64,000 nt of DNA from Flavobacteriales bacterium UBA6051. Lineage in GTDB: Bacteria; Bacteroidota; Bacteroidia; Flavobacteriales_D; Crocinitomicaceae. Both the position numbers and the translations under genes were made by a program. The stretch spans positions 1 to 64,000 of the forward strand of contig DIYP01000012.1 of NCBI GenBank assembly GCA_002427735.1, in the 5' to 3' direction. Positions 52,871-61,194 of the stretch are shown piece by piece. Positions within the stretch are counted from its first letter, which is position 1; every line of letters begins with the position of its first letter. Below the pieces are notes generated by a model. The model was not told the origin of the DNA and did not search any database. It worked only from the letters and a program-made list of their open reading frames with translations.

Positions 52871-53162
52871 CGATTTCTACGTTTAAAGCACCCAAAAGAA
52901 TTGTTCCCCCGTGTGCGGTTGTGTCACCTACTCTTGCTGCTGGCATTCCTCCAATCATTACGGTTGCTGAACCTTTTACAATGGCGTCCGGCGGCCCCAC
53001 GCATGTTAGCATATCGCCAACCCGGGCTGCAGGTAATTTCCCAATGAGTACGGTTGGCATTCCAGGCCCTGTAATAGGCCCTCCAACATGCGGAATTGGA
53101 ATAATTGCGGGCGTTTGCATTGGGCATTCGTGAAAGTCTGTAAGTCTCGCTGCTGGCGGCAT
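52863..53162 (-). CDS. PAAR-repeat spike tip protein (Afp10-like)
   Basis: 99 residues with the glycine-rich PAAR pattern: PPAARLTDFHECP, GKLPAARVGDMLTC and GGMPAARVGDTTAHGG. His and Cys ligands for a tip metal are present (H11, C13, C54, H84 approximately). It sharpens the VgrG spike. 14 nt from the spike gene. Confidence 0.92.
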   Translation of the reverse strand: MPPAARLTDFHECPMQTPAIIPIPHVGGPITGPGMPTVLIGKLPAARVGDMLTCVGPPDAIVKGSATVMIGGMPAARVGDTTAHGGTILLGALNVEIGG

Positions 53163-53176
53163 AAGCGTTCGTTTAA

Positions 53177-54973
53177 TTAGTTTATCATTATCATTGCGGC
53201 TTGCATGGTCAGCTCTGTTCCTGCATTTAGCTTTGCAGTTAAACTTCCTTCTGCGGAATATTCCATGTCTGCCGTTTCTTTTATATTCATTCCTTTTGTA
53301 GATACATCTCCACTGGAGGCCTCTACAGTGATCCCCATATTTCCTGAGATACTGACCTTTTGATTAGCTTCAATTGAAATGTCCTTTGAGCTTTTGATTG
53401 CGATTCCCGAGCTGGACATTATGATGCTATTTCCATTGCTGTCTTGCAGAGTAATTTTTTCGTCTTTATCGCTCAGAATAAGCGTTTGTTTTTTGGGAGT
53501 CACAGCAGTTAGGACAACATTTTCATCATCAAACTCCAGTTGAATTTTGGACTTAGATACAATCGCCTTTTTCGAATTTTTTTCATTCGGATCCAGACCG
53601 TCAAATGGTTTTAGTTTGGTACTGCTATACATGCTTCCCAGAATGATTGGGAAACGGGGATCTTCATTTAAGAAGCCCAATACAACCTCATCTCCGACTT
53701 CAGGGAGGAAAAACACACCTGCTCCATTGGTGGAGTAGAAATTTGACAATCTCGCCCAGATGCCCTCGCCGTTCTGATCGAATAGTGGAACGGTCACTAG
53801 AATTCTGTATTGTGAATCAGGGTCTTCGTATATTTTTTTTACGGTTCCATTGAATAAACCTCTTGCTCCGGGCAGAAGCCCAGCAGCTGGTGGGGCCATT
53901 ACGTCAGGTTCTTCGGTGAACCACTGAGGGGATAACCCTAAGGCCACCTCTGTAATCCAGTTTCCCTCAGATAGATCATGACGCACGCCAGAAACAAGAT
54001 AGTCACCGTTAAAACGATCACCAAGACCTCCTAATGTGAGGTACTTCGCAGGGTCCACGAGGTCAGTTCCCTGAAATTTTGCTTCTCCTCGAATCTTTGC
54101 GTAGTCACTTTTGACCAATTGTGCGTTCGTCCAATTGGATAAATCGGTGGTCTGCAAAGGAGCGGTTGTTTGTAAATCAAATTCTGAAAGTCCGACAACT
54201 TCCGAGAGCTTTTTTGAGCTCAGGTTTCCAGGGCCGCTATAGCTATTGGATTGCTGTTTGGCTGATACTTCCTGTGTTGTGAAATCCCAGGTGCTGGCTT
54301 GTACATTACCTAGCTGAGAAACGGCGTCCAAATCGGCGTTAAATTCCAGAAGTTCATCGCCATAATTTACGGTGAGGACCGATGAGGTATCTGCATCGGG
54401 CTTAACGACCGAAACTTTGTTGTTCAGTGTGGTAACAATCAAACCATTGACTTCGGCTCTCGCCAGGATGAAGTCCCAGTCGGTTGAATAGTACTGCACC
54501 TGTTCTGGCCATGTTTCATCCGTAGCGCTCACTTCCGAGGAAAGCCCTGAGTAAGTGCCAATGATGGACTTGATGATGTCACTGTCTGTTTTATTTGCAA
54601 AGGTCAGACTTTTCCTACCAACAATCATTTTGATGGCTTCGTCACGGCATTCAACTTCAAGTGCCGAACCAACAATTTCGTCAATCCGAATACTCTGCTT
54701 GGTAATAATGCCTTCAAAGACCGTTTTGTTTTGATTATCGTATCCAGCTTCAATGGTAATTTTACCCCCAGGAACAAAGGTTGAAGAAGAACTTGCTTCA
54801 AACTTTCCAGTATTGGGTTCTCCATCAAGAATCGTAACAACAGCTCTCGATATTCGATTGATGCTCTTTTCAATATGTACTTTCAAAATGGGGTAATCGT
54901 CAGGTACAGGTGACCCTTCAACACTCACAGAGAATGTTGCAATACCTCCACTTTTTATTGTTGTTTCTGACAT
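53177..54973 (-). CDS. VgrG-type spike protein (Afp8-like)
   Basis: 598 residues. gp27-like N-terminal half (PILKVHIEKSINRISRAVVTI, GDYLVSGVRHDLSEGNWITEV), an OB-fold (IYEDPDSQYRILVTVPL, GIWARLSN, FLPEVGDEVVLGFLNEDPRFPIILGSMY), and a beta-helix spike (KITLQDSNGNSIIMSSSGIAIKSS onward in hexad-like repeats). No C-terminal effector extension: it ends soon after the helix at TMQAAMIMIN. Trimeric spike at the tube tip. Its start overlaps the LysM gene stop by one base. Confidence 0.93.
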   Translation of the reverse strand: MSETTIKSGGIATFSVSVEGSPVPDDYPILKVHIEKSINRISRAVVTILDGEPNTGKFEASSSSTFVPGGKITIEAGYDNQNKTVFEGIITKQSIRIDEIVGSALEVECRDEAIKMIVGRKSLTFANKTDSDIIKSIIGTYSGLSSEVSATDETWPEQVQYYSTDWDFILARAEVNGLIVTTLNNKVSVVKPDADTSSVLTVNYGDELLEFNADLDAVSQLGNVQASTWDFTTQEVSAKQQSNSYSGPGNLSSKKLSEVVGLSEFDLQTTAPLQTTDLSNWTNAQLVKSDYAKIRGEAKFQGTDLVDPAKYLTLGGLGDRFNGDYLVSGVRHDLSEGNWITEVALGLSPQWFTEEPDVMAPPAAGLLPGARGLFNGTVKKIYEDPDSQYRILVTVPLFDQNGEGIWARLSNFYSTNGAGVFFLPEVGDEVVLGFLNEDPRFPIILGSMYSSTKLKPFDGLDPNEKNSKKAIVSKSKIQLEFDDENVVLTAVTPKKQTLILSDKDEKITLQDSNGNSIIMSSSGIAIKSSKDISIEANQKVSISGNMGITVEASSGDVSTKGMNIKETADMEYSAEGSLTAKLNAGTELTMQAAMIMIN

Positions 54974-55650
54974 TAGCTAGATTGTTTGATTGGTGGAAAA
55001 ACTAGAGAACTCACTCCCTTGAGATTCCTGAATTTATTGAGGTTATTGAACTTGGCCACAGCTGCGTAGTAAGATTTATCATTCCATACTTTTTCGCAAA
55101 GTTGAGGCAGGTTGTCACCGTCCTTGATATCTACTACGTGCGTAATATCAGGGGAAGTTTTTTTGTCCAGCTTTTCAACAGTTGAGGGGGAAATATACTG
55201 GCTAAACGCAAGAGAAATTTTGGCGCGCAATGGACTTCCATCAGGCTTGAACAATGTGTAGGAAGTATCGAAAGAGGTAAGAACCCCTTTGAACGTAAAA
55301 TTCTTTCCCCATTGTATGCTGACAAAATTTGGACGGTGAATATCACCGTTATACGTAAACACGATTTTCTCTAAAGCGCTGATTTCAGCGGCCATGTCAG
55401 TGCGTTTAGCATCAACAACTCCCGAGCAATCAATAGTGATGTCAAAGTTGAGTTTATCACTTGGAGTACTCTTATACTTTTGAGATGATGAACTCGAGTC
55501 TGGAGCCTGTTGTTCGTTGTACTCGATACTGCGCTGCCATTTAATATTGTCTGGATTGATCATTACCGAATAGGGCTGACCTTCAAATGCATTTTGAAAC
55601 TCCTCATCCGTGTACCCGGTTATTTTCAATAATTCCAGACTTGCGCCCAT
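54973..55650 (-). CDS. LysM-containing baseplate hub protein (Afp7-like)
   Basis: 225 residues. The N-terminal part (PYSVMINPDNIKWQRSIEYNE) is typical of the eCIS hub family; the C-terminus is a LysM-type module (VVDIKDGDNLPQLCEKVWND, then FNNLNKFRNLK, GVSSLVFPP). It connects tube-initiator and spike; LysM here is structural, not necessarily peptidoglycan binding. Confidence 0.88.
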   Translation of the reverse strand: MGASLELLKITGYTDEEFQNAFEGQPYSVMINPDNIKWQRSIEYNEQQAPDSSSSSQKYKSTPSDKLNFDITIDCSGVVDAKRTDMAAEISALEKIVFTYNGDIHRPNFVSIQWGKNFTFKGVLTSFDTSYTLFKPDGSPLRAKISLAFSQYISPSTVEKLDKKTSPDITHVVDIKDGDNLPQLCEKVWNDKSYYAAVAKFNNLNKFRNLKGVSSLVFPPIKQSS

Positions 55651-55662
55651 CGATGCTCATTT

Positions 55663-55833
55663 TTAACGTTTATAATTGCTCTTTTTCTCTCTCTCCAGAA
55701 GCATTCGCTTACACTCCTCGAGTACTTGTTTTTTTAAGTGCTTGAGATCTGCACTATTGGATACGATTGAATTACCTGAGCTGCCTGTTGACACCTCGGT
55801 TTTTACAATCAATTCTCTGATTTCAACTGCCAT
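55663..55833 (-). CDS. DUF5908 small eCIS protein (Afp6 position)
   Basis: 56 residues from the ATG at 55833 (MAVEIRELIVKTEV); an in-frame start far upstream would run inside the tube gene and is rejected. The opening [MP]xEIRELVIK pattern and charged C-terminal helix (LKHLKKQVLEECKRMLLEREKK) match the DUF5908 family found between tube and hub genes in eCIS. Its function is not known. 2 nt from the tube gene upstream, 12 nt from the hub gene downstream. Confidence 0.82.
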   Translation of the reverse strand: MAVEIRELIVKTEVSTGSSGNSIVSNSADLKHLKKQVLEECKRMLLEREKKSNYKR

Positions 55834-55835
55834 GA

Positions 55836-56300
55836 TTACGCAAAAAGTCCTGAGAATGATGTGCTCTTGGAAATGTCGAAATAGTTGTATGCCAACTCTA
55901 TTGATTCGATAACCAATGCATTCTCCTGCGATTTCAAATCTGAGATTGCATACTTTATCGGGTAGGCATTGTAGAAAGTCCACATTGAGCAGACATTTCC
56001 TTCGGCATCCAGCAAGCTCACCATTACATCATGTGTTTCAATGCTATTGGCCAAACTTCCGTCAATCGTACTTTCACACCAATTGACCAAATTTGATCCA
56101 TCCGTGACCAGCGCTCTTTTAAGAACTAGGTTTGGGCTGGTTGCTACGGTGGGGAGGCGATATTTAAATCGATTCTCCCCGCCACTAGTAACCTCTTCAA
56201 TTCCCATTTCGCGGGAAATTCCGGACACTTCCTGAAAGGCTGCGTCCTCTCCTTTGAAGGAGAGCTCGAAGTAAAAGCCAACTGGATAATCAGCTGCCAT
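55836..56300 (-). CDS. Tail tube protein, initiator type (Afp5-like)
   Basis: 154 residues, gp19/Hcp-like tube fold: FYFELSFKGEDAAFQEVSGI, LVLKRALVTDGSNLVNWCES, TFYNAYPIKYAISDLKSQENALVIESIELAYNYF (shown in pieces). It probably forms the first tube ring on the hub. Overlaps the main tube gene by 11 nt. Confidence 0.87.
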   Translation of the reverse strand: MAADYPVGFYFELSFKGEDAAFQEVSGISREMGIEEVTSGGENRFKYRLPTVATSPNLVLKRALVTDGSNLVNWCESTIDGSLANSIETHDVMVSLLDAEGNVCSMWTFYNAYPIKYAISDLKSQENALVIESIELAYNYFDISKSTSFSGLFA

Positions 56301-56757
56301 TTGTTATGATTAGCTGCTCATGAGCAATTTCCAGTGTGTCTACTGCTACTTCGTTCCCTTCTGATTTCAGATCGGTACTTGTAATTTTTGTAGGCCAGGC
56401 ATTGTTTAATTGCCATTGCATAGTCACGTTACCCGATTCATCCAGAAGCTTGATTAAAACTGTTCTTCTGGCGATGGTATTCATTACGATTTGGTTATGC
56501 CAATCCCAAAAGGTATTGTCATTAACGAACACCCCTCGTTTCATGGTCACATTACCGTACTTTGCAATTCCCGGCATCTTCTCCACTGAGAATAATGGAC
56601 TATTGCTCTTACGGTATTCGATTATTTGATTTTCAACATCCATACCAGATACTTCCTGGAATGCTACTCCAGTAAGCTCCGTTCCAAGATCTACTTCGAA
56701 TCGGAATTTTGGCATGGGCCACGTTGCGCCTTGCGCGCTTCCATCATCTGTTGCCAT
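56290..56757 (-). CDS. Main tail tube protein (Afp1-like)
   Basis: 155 residues. gp19-type tube fold with FRFEVDLGTELTGVAFQEVSGM, SVEKMPGIAKYGNVTMKRGV, TFWDWHNQIVMN and NNAWPTKITSTDLKSEGNEV. This is the building block of the inner tube. The 5' end lies 44 nt after the sheath gene. Fold assignment is certain from motifs; which of the two tube genes is the main one is inferred from order. Confidence 0.9.
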   Translation of the reverse strand: MATDDGSAQGATWPMPKFRFEVDLGTELTGVAFQEVSGMDVENQIIEYRKSNSPLFSVEKMPGIAKYGNVTMKRGVFVNDNTFWDWHNQIVMNTIARRTVLIKLLDESGNVTMQWQLNNAWPTKITSTDLKSEGNEVAVDTLEIAHEQLIITNGS

Positions 56758-56801
56758 AATAATTTATGTTTTTAATGTTTATGAATTAGTGTTAATACTG
56801 A

Positions 56802-58376
56802 TTAGCTCGATGTAGCTTGTTGTTGTTCAAAGGAAAGGATCAGGAATTCTGCTGGGTGCGTTACTGCAACTTTCACAGTAACTCTCAAATAACCATTCGT
56901 GATATCATCAGATGTCATCGTGGTACCTAATCCACAGTCTACTGAGAATGCATCATCTGCACTGGCTCCTTGTAAACCTCCTTCTTTCCAAATACTCGTA
57001 AGAAAACTACTGACCATCGCCTTAATTGCTTCCCAGGTATTCTTTGTGTTTGGCGCAAAAACATAGCTCTGTGCAGCCAACTTACACGATTGTTCCAGGA
57101 AGATCATTGTTCGGCGAACCGAAATGTACTTCCAATCTCCGCTATTTCCATCCAGTGTTCGGGCTCCCCATACGAGAATTCCTATTCCATTAAATGAACG
57201 TATAGCATTGATCGATTTACCAGATACTGCGTCCATATTTAAATCACCTTGCTGCGATTCCGACAAGTTGATTGGAAGTGAAGAGACGTCCACAACTGAA
57301 GTGTTAGCTGGAGCCAACCATGGACCTCCTTCATTATCTGTTTTAGTAATTACCCCGGCCATTGCTCCACTTGGTGGAAGCAGATTAGCATCGGTCAAAA
57401 CATGCTTAAGGATTAAGCTATATGTTGGACTTGCCGCAATCAGTGAATTATTGTTTTGTGAAACAGTCAATCCATTACCGGCTTGAATGTTTGAAATGAT
57501 TGTTGCTGCTGTTTCATTTGGATCGGAAGGAGGGTTCAATAACGGTTCCAATTGAGATAAATCTCCACCAAAAAGGTTGGTATAATCGATATCTGTTGAT
57601 TGCATTACTGAGGTTCCAACAAACGGATAGTAAGCCACACCATAATCCAGTCCATTCGTTCCTGTATTTTCTCTGAATGTTGTTATATCATCCATATAAA
57701 GAATAGGATCAGGATCATTACCTCCAATGATGTCAAAAATAGAAATAGCGGTTTGCATGTCTTCATTCTGGAGAAGCATTTCCTGCATCAACGCACCGTT
57801 ATTTGCAACATCCAAAAGCGTAGCATCCGGACACACGTACATTGTTGGCTCCTGCTCGTTTTGTAGAACTGCCAATCCAGATTTTAGGTCGTTCACCTGT
57901 ACATTTGGGTTAATGATTTGATCTCCCGGATTAATTGGCGTCCCTGAAGAAGGACCGTAGGATCCTACTGATACAATGTAAGCATCACCTCCACCGTTGT
58001 CGTAGAACATGCGAATGCTATTGTACATATAATAAACCGTATTTGGGTCTGGAAGAATGGAATAATAATCAGTTCCGATCATCATATAATCACCTTGCGT
58101 AGGTTGACTTTTTTGCTGCACCAAGTAATATTCTGGGCTATATTGCTTTGCAGGATCCGCGGGTGCCGGAGGGTCTGGTAAGCAGTAAATCGACTGAAAT
58201 TCAGCGAATGACGTGATTTTTTGAGCCACGCCGGTGTACGATTTCCCTTCGTACATTGCTTGAGGAGTATATCCAATAAATGCGGGAACTGCAGTAGCTA
58301 CAGGAACGACTGAATTCGGGAATGCATTGATCTCATCGATATATACTCCAGGAGCTTTGATGTTAGATTCATTCAT
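56802..58376 (-). CDS. Contractile sheath protein (Afp2-4-like)
   Basis: 524 residues, the only sheath gene in the locus (Afp has three). N-terminal APGVYIDEINAFPNSVVPVA and AVPAFIGYTPQA are the sheath signature; C-terminal SIWKEGGLQGASADDAFSVDCGLGTTMTSDD (pieces ~455-485) and the handshake strand LRVTVKVAVTHPAEFLILSF are intact. It contracts to drive the tube into the target. Confidence 0.93.
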   Translation of the reverse strand: MNESNIKAPGVYIDEINAFPNSVVPVATAVPAFIGYTPQAMYEGKSYTGVAQKITSFAEFQSIYCLPDPPAPADPAKQYSPEYYLVQQKSQPTQGDYMMIGTDYYSILPDPNTVYYMYNSIRMFYDNGGGDAYIVSVGSYGPSSGTPINPGDQIINPNVQVNDLKSGLAVLQNEQEPTMYVCPDATLLDVANNGALMQEMLLQNEDMQTAISIFDIIGGNDPDPILYMDDITTFRENTGTNGLDYGVAYYPFVGTSVMQSTDIDYTNLFGGDLSQLEPLLNPPSDPNETAATIISNIQAGNGLTVSQNNNSLIAASPTYSLILKHVLTDANLLPPSGAMAGVITKTDNEGGPWLAPANTSVVDVSSLPINLSESQQGDLNMDAVSGKSINAIRSFNGIGILVWGARTLDGNSGDWKYISVRRTMIFLEQSCKLAAQSYVFAPNTKNTWEAIKAMVSSFLTSIWKEGGLQGASADDAFSVDCGLGTTMTSDDITNGYLRVTVKVAVTHPAEFLILSFEQQQATSS

Positions 58377-58407
58377 GGGTTTTCATTATTTGTTTATTAT
58401 TTATTGA

Positions 58408-59250
58408 CTATATGTATATATACATGGGTGATGAAATAACGGTCTCTCCGTTCATCTCAGTTATCGAAAAGTGACTGGGACTTGCATTTGGAAGGCCCTT
58501 GAAAACAGTAGCTGAACCAGATATTTTTTTTAGTTGTGAATTTGTAGTCGATTTCGACTGTTCATTGACCAGATTGAATTCATAGAGAGCAACCTGACTA
58601 AGTGGAAGTAAATTTTGACTACTGAACAACAGTGCATTTTGCCCATTGGCAAGATTAGTACTTACCGGACCATCAAATACTTCTTCGGACTTTCCTTTAA
58701 TGGAGGGTTGATCGAGTTCAACGTTACTTTGATTAATGATGTTGTACTGCCATTGAGTCGATCTGGCTGTAAAGTTGATTTCATAATTTAGATTCCCTTT
58801 ATTGGTCTGAGAAGTAATATCACTGAATAGAATATTGAGTGTTCCAATTTTGGACGGGTCATTGCCAGGCTCAAGGTTCATTTGTAACTGAATTGAGCCG
58901 CTGGTAGCTGTATTTTGCGAATTGTTGCTGGTGAACAGTAATTGGCCTTGCCAATTAACTGGAAGGTTGGTGTAGATCTGAAAGTCTGCATCTACACTTT
59001 CAATATTAAATTCGAATTTGTTTAAACCAGATGCTGAAGAAATATACGTTAGATAGTTCTCGAGGTTGTCTGTCGAATTTGTGTATAACCCAAACCCATT
59101 CACGGATGGGTTTATTTTGAAACCATAGCGGCGAAGAACGGATTGTGTTTCGGGCGTTGGAACAAATTGAAGACAATTGCATTCATTATGTGCAAAGAAC
59201 GAATGAAAAACGCCTACGGTAAAAATGATCTTATATTGAGAATTACTCAT
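58408..59250 (-). CDS. Unknown eCIS-locus protein
   Basis: 280 residues, no signal peptide though the start is hydrophobic (YKIIFTVGVFHSFFAHNECNC). A ~175-residue beta-rich body (FEFNIESVDADFQIYTNLP, SGSIQLQMNLEP) and a C-terminal beta stretch ending SSPMYIYI. I have the impression that this type of protein recurs in Bacteroidota eCIS beside DUF4255, but cannot confirm it. Its ATG overlaps the DUF4255 stop by 4 nt, and the sheath gene follows after 31 nt. Candidate sheath terminator, cap or surface accessory. Confidence 0.65.
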   Translation of the reverse strand: MSNSQYKIIFTVGVFHSFFAHNECNCLQFVPTPETQSVLRRYGFKINPSVNGFGLYTNSTDNLENYLTYISSASGLNKFEFNIESVDADFQIYTNLPVNWQGQLLFTSNNSQNTATSGSIQLQMNLEPGNDPSKIGTLNILFSDITSQTNKGNLNYEINFTARSTQWQYNIINQSNVELDQPSIKGKSEEVFDGPVSTNLANGQNALLFSSQNLLPLSQVALYEFNLVNEQSKSTTNSQLKKISGSATVFKGLPNASPSHFSITEMNGETVISSPMYIYI

Positions 59251-59822
59251 TGTTCCGTTCCAATAGTTGTTTCTGTCTGATTGATAGAAGAAGTGAACCC
59301 TTCAACTTCATTCCCCTGAATAGTTACCAGACGCAGTTTATAAATTACAGATGGTTGGTATTTTGCTCCCATCGCACTCCACAAATTGTGCATTTCCCGA
59401 TAAGAGATCTTCTCGATTTCATATTCCAACTTTACAAGCTCACTCGGGAAGTTTGAATAGGTACTTGAATCAATGCAATTATTGACCTGAAAGAATAGTA
59501 TTGTGGCATTGAGAAACTTTAGTGTTTCCTCGTAGTCATCAAAATTTGAGGTTACCAGAATATCCAAATTGTACTTTTCGCTTGGGTTAACATCCGCGTA
59601 TTGTCCATTATTCAATTGAGGATTTCTGTTGTAAAACGGTCGCAGTGTTTCCTTATCAAGGTTGATTAGGGACAGAATAAGCTTGTTGCTATTTTTCTGA
59701 GGTATAGATCCGTTTGGGTTTATTATTGTATTCAATAACACAACATTCTCGTCCAGCATGAAACGATTCCTTAGAAATTGGTTCAAGACATTATTAGTGA
59801 ACTGAAGTGCTTCCTTTATCAT
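59247..59822 (-). CDS. DUF4255 tail terminator/cap protein (Afp16-like)
   Basis: 191 residues. Opening MIKEALQFTNNVLNQFLRNRF and the block LILSLINLDKE, NLDILVTSNFDDYEETLKFL match the DUF4255 (Pvc16 N-terminal) family, which caps the distal end of tube and sheath. It is the first gene of the structural operon, 108 nt from the regulator's 3' end region plus a gap of 229 nt. No clear -7 element (TAnnTTTG) was found in 59823-60051. Confidence 0.86.
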   Translation of the reverse strand: MIKEALQFTNNVLNQFLRNRFMLDENVVLLNTIINPNGSIPQKNSNKLILSLINLDKETLRPFYNRNPQLNNGQYADVNPSEKYNLDILVTSNFDDYEETLKFLNATILFFQVNNCIDSSTYSNFPSELVKLEYEIEKISYREMHNLWSAMGAKYQPSVIYKLRLVTIQGNEVEGFTSSINQTETTIGTEQ

Positions 59823-60051
59823 AGTGTGTGGTCGTTGCGATTTTCTAATTGAATATCGAGCGCTATAAGGCTTGGGATAAAGATATCCAGATCATTCGTG
59901 TGTCAAGCTTGATAGGAGTATACGAATCATATACACAACCAGGTGTTCACAAAAAAAACTAGACAAATCGTAGACATGTCATGATTTTGAACAGCAGAGT
60001 TTGCTGAGAATCGAGGTTCCCAAAGATAGAAGTTGAGCGGGATAATCAGGA
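59823..60051. other. Intergenic region upstream of the eCIS operon
   Basis: 229-nt gap between the regulator gene and the first structural gene, both read on the minus strand. It should contain the operon promoter, but no perfect TAnnTTTG on the minus strand is visible. Short A-runs near 59948-59956 occur. A regulator-dependent promoter would fit this absence (inference). Confidence 0.4.
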
Positions 60052-60930
60052 TTAATGAATTTGGTTTGACCCAAACGATCGAACGTAATTCTTTAGTTTT
60101 TCTTCTTTAGGCAAGTCGAGCTTTTTCTTTAGCCTGTATTTGTGCGTACGAACACTTTCTTGGTTAATTCCCAATAAGTTTTGAATGTCTGCATTCGACA
60201 TATTCATTTTCAGGTAGCAGCAGTACTTCAAGTCTTTTGCCGTAAGGTCTGGGTGTTTTTTAGAGATTGTGGAAATGAACCCTGGATCTATTTTCTCAAA
60301 ATACATGGCAAAATCCTTCCAAAGGTTTTGGTCGTTTCTGTTCACCTTTATGGAGTTGGCAATCGAAGTAAGTTCAATTCGTGTAGGGTCGTCTACAACC
60401 GGAAAGAGTTCCGAAATACGTTGCTGTACATGTTCCAAGACTTTCTTTTTTTGATCTAACTCCATGACGTACCTGCTTAATGTTCGGTGCTCTTTTGATT
60501 TTTGAAGCGCAAGACCGGTGTTTTTGGGAAAATGCTCCCGGTCTATGGGTTTTTGTTTGAGATAGAGTATGGAGAGCACCGTCGTTTGCAAATAGGAATT
60601 GTGTTTTAATTGATCGAGTGGATAGTGAAATAAGGCATTGTGACGACAAAGTGCTAATTTCTCCTCCTCACCGGGTCTTGTCAGGCAAATAATAGGTAGA
60701 CCGGGAGCTTTTACTTTTGCTAAGAATTGATGAAGTGCTGATGCGTTAGAGCTGAACTTGAAAATGACAAGGTCAGGTTGAAGTGCAGAAGTGATTCGAA
60801 CAGCGTCTGATTCGCGGGTAGCGGTGACTACATTGATCTTTTTGCCGGACATGTCGATATCTGTAAGGCACTGCATAGCTACCGCGCCATCGACCAAATT
60901 ATCACAAGCAACAAGAACAAGATTTTCCAT
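60052..60930 (-). CDS. LuxR-type regulator with degenerate receiver domain
   Basis: 292 residues from the ATG at 60930; an ATG at 60957 and a TTG at 60978 are in frame and possible. N-terminal ~120 residues are receiver-like (LVLVACDN, QPDLVIFKF, PIICLTRP) but the phospho-acceptor position is lysine (K58 in LVIFKF) and the conserved C-terminal lysine is replaced by Tyr (FHYPLD). A helical linker follows (~140-210). The C-terminus has a LuxR/GerE-like helix-turn-helix (DLTAKDLKYCCYLKM, NADIQNLLGINQESVRTHKYRLKKKL). Next to the eCIS operon and likely its regulator, probably independent of phosphorylation (inference). Confidence 0.75.
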   Translation of the reverse strand: MENLVLVACDNLVDGAVAMQCLTDIDMSGKKINVVTATRESDAVRITSALQPDLVIFKFSSNASALHQFLAKVKAPGLPIICLTRPGEEEKLALCRHNALFHYPLDQLKHNSYLQTTVLSILYLKQKPIDREHFPKNTGLALQKSKEHRTLSRYVMELDQKKKVLEHVQQRISELFPVVDDPTRIELTSIANSIKVNRNDQNLWKDFAMYFEKIDPGFISTISKKHPDLTAKDLKYCCYLKMNMSNADIQNLLGINQESVRTHKYRLKKKLDLPKEEKLKNYVRSFGSNQIH

Positions 60931-61194
60931 GTCATGCCAATTGAGTGCATTTTCCATGAAACAAGGCGCAACGTACAACGGATTAATATAAACCGCGGTA
61001 TAAACACTTCAATCGTTTGGATTAGAAACGGAGGTCAGAAAAGTGGTCGTTGCTTTTTTCCCAAAGAAGGTTTCGGAAAGAAAAATGCTAGGCAATTTAG
61101 TTCTTTTCATCTAATTCTTGCCGAGTATTTGTACCCTTTTATAAAGTACAAATACCTGAATTTAAAAGGCTTATAATGCGAATACTGCGTGATT

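Noticed and set aside
55834..55983. Longer N-terminus for the DUF5908 protein
   Set aside because: The extension lies inside the upstream tube gene in another frame; family members begin at the EIRELVIK-like motif.
60934..60978. TTG start at 60978 for the regulator
   Set aside because: It adds residues before the receiver-like fold without a clear ribosome-binding site; ATG at 60930 (or 60957) is more likely.
60979..61194. 216-nt gap examined for small RNA, tRNA or promoter
   Set aside because: No tRNA-like fold, no ORF and no perfect TAnnTTTG on the minus strand was recognised.
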